64,000 nt of DNA from Streptantibioticus ferralitis. Its GTDB lineage: Bacteria; Actinomycetota; Actinomycetes; Streptomycetales; Streptomycetaceae. This document shows positions 59,041 to 64,000 of this stretch, piece after piece. The notes below the pieces were generated by a model, which was given only the letters and a program-made list of their open reading frames with translations, did not search any database and was not told the origin of the DNA. Within the stretch, counting starts at the first letter, position 1; the number at the start of each line of letters is the position of its first letter. The DNA is taken from positions 62,001-126,000 of the forward strand of contig NZ_JARHTQ010000023.1 of the NCBI RefSeq assembly GCF_029223525.1, in the 5' to 3' direction. The translations under genes and the position numbers were made by a program.

Positions 59041-59078
59041 CAATCGCCGGACGGGCTTTCCAGCCCGTCCGGCGATTG
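59041..59078 (+). terminator. Terminator after rplQ, palindromic repeat type
   Basis: A perfect 17-bp inverted repeat (CAATCGCCGGACGGGCT with its complement) around TTCC. It has the core of the repeat downstream of rpoA and is probably both a terminator and a member of a dispersed Streptomyces repeat family. Confidence 0.92.
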
Positions 59079-59100
59079 GCGTATTTGAGAGGATCACCGC

Positions 59101-59943
59101 GTGAGCGATGACGTGACGCCCGGATTCGTACGGGTACGACTGGACCTGGCGTACGACGGTGCGGAGTTCTCCGGCTGGGCGCGGCAGCGATCCCGCCGGA
59201 CCGTGCAGGGCGAGTTGGAGTCGGCCATCACCACGGTGCTGCGGCTGCCGGAGCCGGTGGAGCTGACGGTCGCCGGGCGCACCGACGCCGGGGTGCACGC
59301 GCGCGGGCAGGTCGCGCATGTGGACCTGCCGCGGGAGGTGTGGGACGCCGAGGGCGGCAAACTGCTGCGGCGGCTGGCCGGACGGCTGCCCTGGGACGTA
59401 CGGGTGTGGCGGGTCAGCGAGGCGCCCGCCGGGTTCAACGCGCGGTTCTCGGCGATCTGGCGGCGGTACGCCTACCGAGTGGGCGACCACCCCGGCGGGG
59501 TGGACCCGCTGCTGCGCGGGCACGTGCTGTGGCACGACCGGCCGCTGGACGTGAACCTGATGAACGAGGCGGCGACGCTGCTGCTCGGCGAGCATGACTT
59601 CGCCGCGTACTGCAAGAAGCGCGAGGGCGCGACGACCATCCGCAGGTTGCTGGAGCTGCACTGGGAGCGCACCGCCGACGGGCTGGCGGTGGCGACGGTG
59701 CGGGCGGACGCCTTCTGCCACAACATGGTGCGGGCGCTGGTCGGCGCGATGATCCTGGTCGGCGACGGGCACCGGGCGGTGGGGTTCCCCGGTGAGGTGC
59801 TGGCGGGCAAGGTGCGGCACTCGGCGGTCAACGTGGTGCGCCCGCACGGCCTGACGCTGGAGGAAGTCGGCTACCCGGCCGACGAGTTGCTGGCCGAGCG
59901 TGCGGTCGAGGCGCGCAACAAGCGGACGCTGCCCGGCTGTTAG
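59101..59943 (+). CDS. truA: tRNA pseudouridine(38-40) synthase TruA
   Basis: Product of 280 residues from [20 protein letters not shown] and [16 protein letters not shown] (catalytic Asp62) are the TruA signatures; [20 protein letters not shown] and [17 protein letters not shown] are in the C-terminal part. It modifies the anticodon arm of tRNAs. Its stop overlaps the stop of the minus-strand neighbour by four bases. Confidence 0.98.
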   Translation: MSDDVTPGFVRVRLDLAYDGAEFSGWARQRSRRTVQGELESAITTVLRLPEPVELTVAGRTDAGVHARGQVAHVDLPREVWDAEGGKLLRRLAGRLPWDVRVWRVSEAPAGFNARFSAIWRRYAYRVGDHPGGVDPLLRGHVLWHDRPLDVNLMNEAATLLLGEHDFAAYCKKREGATTIRRLLELHWERTADGLAVATVRADAFCHNMVRALVGAMILVGDGHRAVGFPGEVLAGKVRHSAVNVVRPHGLTLEEVGYPADELLAERAVEARNKRTLPGC

Positions 59944-60869
59944 CCGTTTTGGCCGCTCGTCGCCGCCTGGTCGCGGCCGCGCTGCACGATCTCGTTGAAG
60001 GCGAACGTCGAGACGTCGTTGCCCGCCTGCAGCGCCGCGGTGTCGGCGGAGGTCAGGGCGCCGCCGCCGGCCAGACCCGCGGTGGTGAAGTAGGCGTAGC
60101 GACCGATCGAGTTGGAGCTCATCCGGCAGGCCACGCCATGGCAGAAGGCCGCCACGCCGCCGCCGGAGAGCGGCTGGACATAGCCGCGGGCCTGGTTGTT
60201 GGCGGCGTCCGCCGCCGCCTTGGTGTCGAAGACGGCGACTCCGACGGTGACCGCCACCCCGCCCCGGGTATAGGTGGCGCGCAGCATCCTGCGGCAGCCG
60301 TTGTCCGCCAGCACGGTGCCGAGGCCGCCCGCGGCGACGTCGGAGCAGGTGCTGGTCGTGTCGGTGGTGGCCTTGTCGTAGGTGCGGCCCTGGATGGTCA
60401 CCCGGGCGCCGGGGAAGAGGTTGTCCGGTGTGATCGGCGCGGTGTCCTTCTTGGCGCTGGAGATGATGGCCAGCGGGTTCGGCGGGGGCGGCGGGGTGAC
60501 GGCCGGGAAACTGGTGGTGGGCGTCGGCTGGGCGCTGCCGGTGGCCTGCCCGGTGGGGCCGGGTTGCGGCTGGTTGTGGTGGCCGGTGGCGATGACGGCG
60601 GTGGCGACGATGCCGGCGATCGCGGCCGCGCCGAGCACGCCGCCGCCTATGAACAGCAGCTTGCGGCGGCGGCGGTTGCCGGCCTGCGTACGGTCCGCGA
60701 GCGCCGACCAGTCGGGTTCCTGCGGCCGCTGCGGCTGCTGCGGCGGGTAGCCGTAGGCAGGGCCGAAGGACTGCTGGTCGCCGGGTGCCGGGTGCCCGTA
60801 CCCGCCCGGACCGGGGTATCCGTACCCCTCAGGACCGGGGTTGTGCGGCTGCGAAGGCCCTTCCGTCAT
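59940..60869 (-). CDS. Membrane-anchored secreted protein with Pro/Gly/Tyr-rich cytoplasmic tail
   Basis: Product of 309 residues from the ATG at 60869 ([10 protein letters not shown]). Residues about 1-60 are Pro/Gly/Tyr/Gln-rich, then a basic cluster and one membrane segment at about 73-95 ([24 protein letters not shown]), a Pro/Thr linker, and an extracellular domain of about 170 residues with several cysteines ([30 protein letters not shown]) that may form disulfides. This layout is common in Streptomyces envelope proteins of unknown function. It overlaps truA tail to tail. Confidence 0.85.
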   Translation of the reverse strand: MTEGPSQPHNPGPEGYGYPGPGGYGHPAPGDQQSFGPAYGYPPQQPQRPQEPDWSALADRTQAGNRRRRKLLFIGGGVLGAAAIAGIVATAVIATGHHNQPQPGPTGQATGSAQPTPTTSFPAVTPPPPPNPLAIISSAKKDTAPITPDNLFPGARVTIQGRTYDKATTDTTSTCSDVAAGGLGTVLADNGCRRMLRATYTRGGVAVTVGVAVFDTKAAADAANNQARGYVQPLSGGGVAAFCHGVACRMSSNSIGRYAYFTTAGLAGGGALTSADTAALQAGNDVSTFAFNEIVQRGRDQAATSGQNG

Positions 60870-60958
60870 GGCGCGCATCCTATTAGCTGCGATAAGCCCG
60901 TTGGGACCCTGGGGAAAACCGCTTTGGGCGGGCCGTGTCCGCGGGTGAGAATCCCGGC

Positions 60959-62611
60959 ATGGGCCACGTGGACGCCGCACACCTCGAGTACTACCTGCCG
61001 GACGGCCGGGTGCTGCTCGGTGATGTCTCCTTCCGGGTCGGTGAGGGGGCCGTGGTCGCGCTCGTGGGGGCCAACGGCGCGGGCAAGACCACGCTGTTGC
61101 GGCTGATCGCGGGGGAACTCGCCCCGCACGGCGGCACGGTGACGGTCAGCGGGGGACTGGGTGTGATGCCGCAGTTCGTCGGTTCGGTACGGGACGACCG
61201 TACGGTGCGCGATCTGCTGGTCTCCGTCGCTGCGCCGCGGATCAGGGACGCCGCGGCGGCGGTGGACTCGGCCGAGTTGGAGATCATGGCGCAGGACGAC
61301 GAGCCCGCGCAGCTGGCGTATGCGCAGGCGCTCAGCGACTGGGCGGAGGCGGGCGGCTACGAGGCCGAGACCGTCTGGGACATGTGCACCACGGAGGCGC
61401 TCGGCGTCCCGTACGAGCGGGCGCAGTGGCGCGAGGTGCGCACGCTGTCCGGAGGCGAGCAGAAGCGCCTGGTGCTGGAGGCGCTGCTGCGCGGCGGCGA
61501 CGAGGTGCTGCTGCTGGACGAGCCGGACAACTACCTGGACGTGCCGGGGAAGCGCTGGCTTGAGGAGCAGCTGGCGCAGACGCGTAAGACGGTGTTGTTC
61601 GTCAGCCATGACCGGGAGTTGCTGGCCCGGTCGGCGCAGAAGATCATCAGCGTCGAGCCGGGTCCGGCGGGCAGCGATGTGTGGGTGCACGGCAGCGGTT
61701 TCGCCACGTACCACCAGGCGCGCAGGGAACGCTTCGCGCGCTTCGAGGAGTTGCGCAGGCGCTGGGACGAGGAGCATGGCAGGTTGCGGCAGCTGGTGCT
61801 CAGGCTGCGCCAACAGGCCGCGAACAGCCCGGACATGGCCTCGCGGTACCACGCCGCGCAGACCCGGCTGAAGAAGTTCGAGGACGCCGGACCGCCGCAG
61901 GAGCCGCCGCGCGAGCAGCACATCTCCATGCGGCTGCAGGGCGGCCGCACCGGGGTACGGGCGGTGACCGCCAACGGGCTCGAACTGACCGGCCTGATGA
62001 AGCCCTTCGACCTGGAGGTCTTCTACGGGGAGCGGGTGGCCGTGCTCGGCTCCAACGGCTCGGGCAAGTCGCACTTCCTGCGGCTGCTGGCGGGGGAGGG
62101 CGTCGCGCACACCGGCACGTGGAAGCTGGGTGCCCGGGTCGTCCCCGGTCACTTCGCGCAGACCCTCCCCCATGGCCTTAAGGGCATGGGAGGTTCCCCC
62201 CGACACCCCGAACTGCTGGGCCGCACCCTCGTCGACATCCTGTGGACCGAACACGCCCGTGACCGGGGCAGGGCGATGAGCGCGCTGCGCCGCTACGAAC
62301 TGGAGCGGCAGGGCGACCAGCGCTTCGAAAACCTGTCGGGTGGACAACAGGCCCGTTTCCAGATCCTGCTGCTGGAGTTGGCGGGCAGCACCGCGCTGCT
62401 GCTGGACGAGCCGACGGACAATCTGGACCTGGAGAGCGCGGACGCGCTCCAGGCGGGCCTGGAGCAGTACGCGGGCACGGTGCTGGCGGTCACCCATGAC
62501 CGCTGGTTCGCCCGTTCCTTCGACCGCTTCCTGGTCTTCGGAGCGGACGGCGTGGTGCGTGAGACGCCCCACCCGGTATGGGACGAACGCCGGGTGGACC
62601 GCGACCGTTAG
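60959..62611 (+). CDS. ABC-F family ATPase
   Basis: Product of 550 residues from the ATG at 60959; the GTG at 60935 is an alternative. Two ABC domains are joined by a linker: Walker A GANGAGKTT and GSNGSGKS, signatures LSGGEQ and LSGGQQ, Walker B LLLLDEPDNYLD and LLLDEPTDNLD. There are no membrane segments, so it is an ABC-F protein acting on ribosomes (translation quality control or antibiotic resistance). Bases 62162-62202 insert LPHGLKGMGGSPR-type residues near 404 (see findings). Substrate or antibiotic cannot be told by eye. Confidence 0.93.
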   Translation: MGHVDAAHLEYYLPDGRVLLGDVSFRVGEGAVVALVGANGAGKTTLLRLIAGELAPHGGTVTVSGGLGVMPQFVGSVRDDRTVRDLLVSVAAPRIRDAAAAVDSAELEIMAQDDEPAQLAYAQALSDWAEAGGYEAETVWDMCTTEALGVPYERAQWREVRTLSGGEQKRLVLEALLRGGDEVLLLDEPDNYLDVPGKRWLEEQLAQTRKTVLFVSHDRELLARSAQKIISVEPGPAGSDVWVHGSGFATYHQARRERFARFEELRRRWDEEHGRLRQLVLRLRQQAANSPDMASRYHAAQTRLKKFEDAGPPQEPPREQHISMRLQGGRTGVRAVTANGLELTGLMKPFDLEVFYGERVAVLGSNGSGKSHFLRLLAGEGVAHTGTWKLGARVVPGHFAQTLPHGLKGMGGSPRHPELLGRTLVDILWTEHARDRGRAMSALRRYELERQGDQRFENLSGGQQARFQILLLELAGSTALLLDEPTDNLDLESADALQAGLEQYAGTVLAVTHDRWFARSFDRFLVFGADGVVRETPHPVWDERRVDRDR

Positions 62612-62689
62612 CGGCCGGGGACGCGGCCCCGGGACATCGGACCGTGTCGAACGGCACCGCCAAGGGCGGTGCCGCTTAGCATCCGACGT

Positions 62690-63916
62690 GTGAATTCGGG
62701 CAAATCGGAAGAACCGGGCGTGACGGCCTGGCTGGTGCAGCGCCCCTCCTGGCCGATGCAGGCAGCCACCGCCATCCTGCTCCTGGTCGTGATCTTCGAA
62801 GCCTACCGACGCAGCGGTACCGACGGCATGGACAACGCCTTCGTCGTCAGGGCCGCCCACCGCTTCCTCGACGGCGGCTCGCCCTATTCCGACCGCCGCT
62901 TCCTCTACCTGCCCAGCAGTGTGCTCGCCGCCGTGCCCGAGGCGCTGCTACCGACCGTCCTGCTGCGCCTCCTGGTCCCGGCCGTCACCACCGCGCTGGT
63001 GCTCACCGGCTGGTGGTGCGCGCTGCGGATCTTCGAGGTGCCGGGCCGCAGCCGCCTCGGCATCCTGGTCAGCGCCGGGCTCGCGTTCTTCGCGCCGTTC
63101 CGCAGCCTGGTGCTGTTGGGGAACTGGACGGCCGCCTGCGCCGCGGCCCTGCCGTGCGCGCTGCTGCTGATCACCCGCTCGCGCTGGACCGCGGCCGGTG
63201 CGGTGGTCGGGGTGGCGATCGCGCTCAAGCCGATGCTCATCCCGTTCGCGTTGATCTTCCTGTTCGCCCGGCGCCCGCGGGCGCTCGCCGCGGCGGCCGT
63301 CATCCCGGCGGTGGGCTCGGTCGCGGCGGCGATCACCATGCCGAACCCCACCTTCTTCTTCTCCCGGACGCTGCCGTTCCTGCTGCACGGCCAGGACCAG
63401 TTCGCGCGCCCCTTCGACGCCTCGCTGATCGCCGTGCTGCCGCGGCTGGGGGTGCCGCCGGGCGTGGCGCTGGTGGTCGCCGCCGCGGCGGCCGGGGGCG
63501 GGGTGTGGTGCGCCTGGCGGCGCTGGTCGGGCGCGGGGATCGGCGGCACCAGCCGGGCGGAGCGGCTGCGGCTGGTGGAGACCGGTGCGATGCTGATGCT
63601 CAGCGCCTTCCTGGTCTCGCGGCCGTCGTTCGAGCACTACGCGCTGGTCGTACTGCCGACGCTGCTGGCGTCCGCGGTGGTGCAGGACTCGGTGGTGCGC
63701 ACCCCCTGGTTCTGGCTGGCGCTGGTGCCCCAGGTGCCGGTGATCCAGTGGCCGCTGCTGGTGCCGGTGACCCGGCGGGCCTTCAAGGACGCGGCGATGC
63801 TGTGCGGCCTCGCGGTGGTGCTGGCGTGGCGGTGCCTGCGCGGGCGGCGGGTGCTGGTGCCCGAGCAGGGCGGAGCCGCGGAAGCCCGGGCGGCGGGCTC
63901 ACGGGCCGCGTTTTGA
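62690..63916 (+). CDS. GT87-like membrane glycosyltransferase
   Basis: Product of 408 residues from the GTG at 62690. TAGCAT at 62677-62682 lies seven bases before the start, so the transcript may be leaderless; a longer frame from 62669 would include this -10 and is rejected. About nine hydrophobic segments occur (LLLVVIFEAYRRSG, LLRLLVPAVTTALVLTGW, LVLLGNWTAACAAAL, VVGVAIALKPMLIPFALIFLFARR). The pattern and the KPMLIPFALIFLF and SFEHYALVVLPTLLA segments resemble GT87 (DUF2029) glycosyltransferases of actinobacteria, which transfer mannose or similar sugars at the membrane. Function is inferred. Confidence 0.82.
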   Translation: MNSGKSEEPGVTAWLVQRPSWPMQAATAILLLVVIFEAYRRSGTDGMDNAFVVRAAHRFLDGGSPYSDRRFLYLPSSVLAAVPEALLPTVLLRLLVPAVTTALVLTGWWCALRIFEVPGRSRLGILVSAGLAFFAPFRSLVLLGNWTAACAAALPCALLLITRSRWTAAGAVVGVAIALKPMLIPFALIFLFARRPRALAAAAVIPAVGSVAAAITMPNPTFFFSRTLPFLLHGQDQFARPFDASLIAVLPRLGVPPGVALVVAAAAAGGGVWCAWRRWSGAGIGGTSRAERLRLVETGAMLMLSAFLVSRPSFEHYALVVLPTLLASAVVQDSVVRTPWFWLALVPQVPVIQWPLLVPVTRRAFKDAAMLCGLAVVLAWRCLRGRRVLVPEQGGAAEARAAGSRAAF

Positions 63917-64000
63917 CCCGTACGGGCGGCGGCGGGTATCCTGCCAGTTCGTTATGCGTATTGGCTTGCTCGTTCTCACGTGAGAGGCCGTTACGCCGGT
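63917..64000 (+). promoter_or_regulatory. Upstream region of the next operon (window ends)
   Basis: The last 84 bases contain TATCCT near 63944 as a possible -10 and no coding frame. In Streptomyces rplM-rpsI lies near this point, so a ribosomal leader is likely; the gene itself is outside the window. Confidence 0.35.

Overview
The window is high-GC actinobacterial chromosome and almost certainly Streptomyces or a close relative. Evidence: GC-rich third positions throughout, many GTG starts behind GGAGG-type ribosome binding sites, DUF1707/DUF4190 and XRE-DUF397 gene pairs, CAATCGCCGGACGGGCT-type intergenic palindromes, and the gene order rpoC / rpsL-rpsG-fusA-tuf / rpsJ...rpsH...secY-adk-map-infA-rpmJ-rpsM-rpsK-rpsD-rpoA-rplQ-truA. 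Everything here was read from sequence and remembered family features; no database search was run.

Layout. (1) 1-814: 3' end of rpoC, closed by a perfect 16-bp terminator hairpin. (2) About 0.9-18.2 kb: accessory block between rpoC and the str operon. It holds a type IV secretion/conjugation-like gene set: a transglycosylase-NlpC/P60 peptidoglycan hydrolase and a lipoprotein on the minus strand, then a plus-strand operon with pilin-like, TrbL/VirB6-like, VirB4-like (apparently split) and TraG/VirD4-like genes and a DUF4913 gene. Opposite lies a minus-strand operon with an AbiEii-type nucleotidyltransferase, an unrecognised helical protein, a nucleoside hydrolase and a HAD-like protein. I see no relaxase, integrase or replication gene. 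(3) 18.4-23.7 kb: a DUF1707/DUF4190 membrane protein, then rpsL-rpsG-fusA-tuf with a good promoter at 19017-19045 and a 13-bp terminator after tuf. (4) 23.8-41.3 kb: second accessory block, between tuf and rpsJ, a class 1 DISARM-type phage-defence locus (drmD, drmMI, drmA, drmB). It is split by an island with a DUF4365 nuclease-like gene, an unknown partner, an Rpn-like nuclease and a WhiJ-like regulatory trio (HATPase, XRE, DUF397). No drmC-type phospholipase-D nuclease gene is seen. (5) 41.8-59.0 kb: the long S10-spc-alpha ribosomal protein region. (6) 59.1-64 kb: truA, a proline-rich membrane-anchored protein, an ABC-F ATPase, a GT87-like membrane glycosyltransferase, and what is probably the upstream region of the next ribosomal operon.

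How the parts work together. The core genes make transcription and translation machinery. DrmD and DrmMI are translationally coupled, as are DrmA and DrmB, so the defence locus is two minus-strand operons. Between them lies a plus-strand nuclease-like pair starting close to the drmA start, which could replace the missing DrmC. The secretion-like operon could supply an envelope-spanning channel for DNA or protein; the opposing enzyme operon could be cargo, a stability module or a defence module.

Points most worth a second look: the drmC-less DISARM variant with its DUF4365 pair; the relaxase-less secretion block with nucleotide-acting neighbours; a hairpin motif shared by the rpsL and rpsJ leaders; duplicated 3' gene ends after both map and rpsD; and a Streptomyces-type palindromic repeat apparently inserted in frame in an ABC-F gene.
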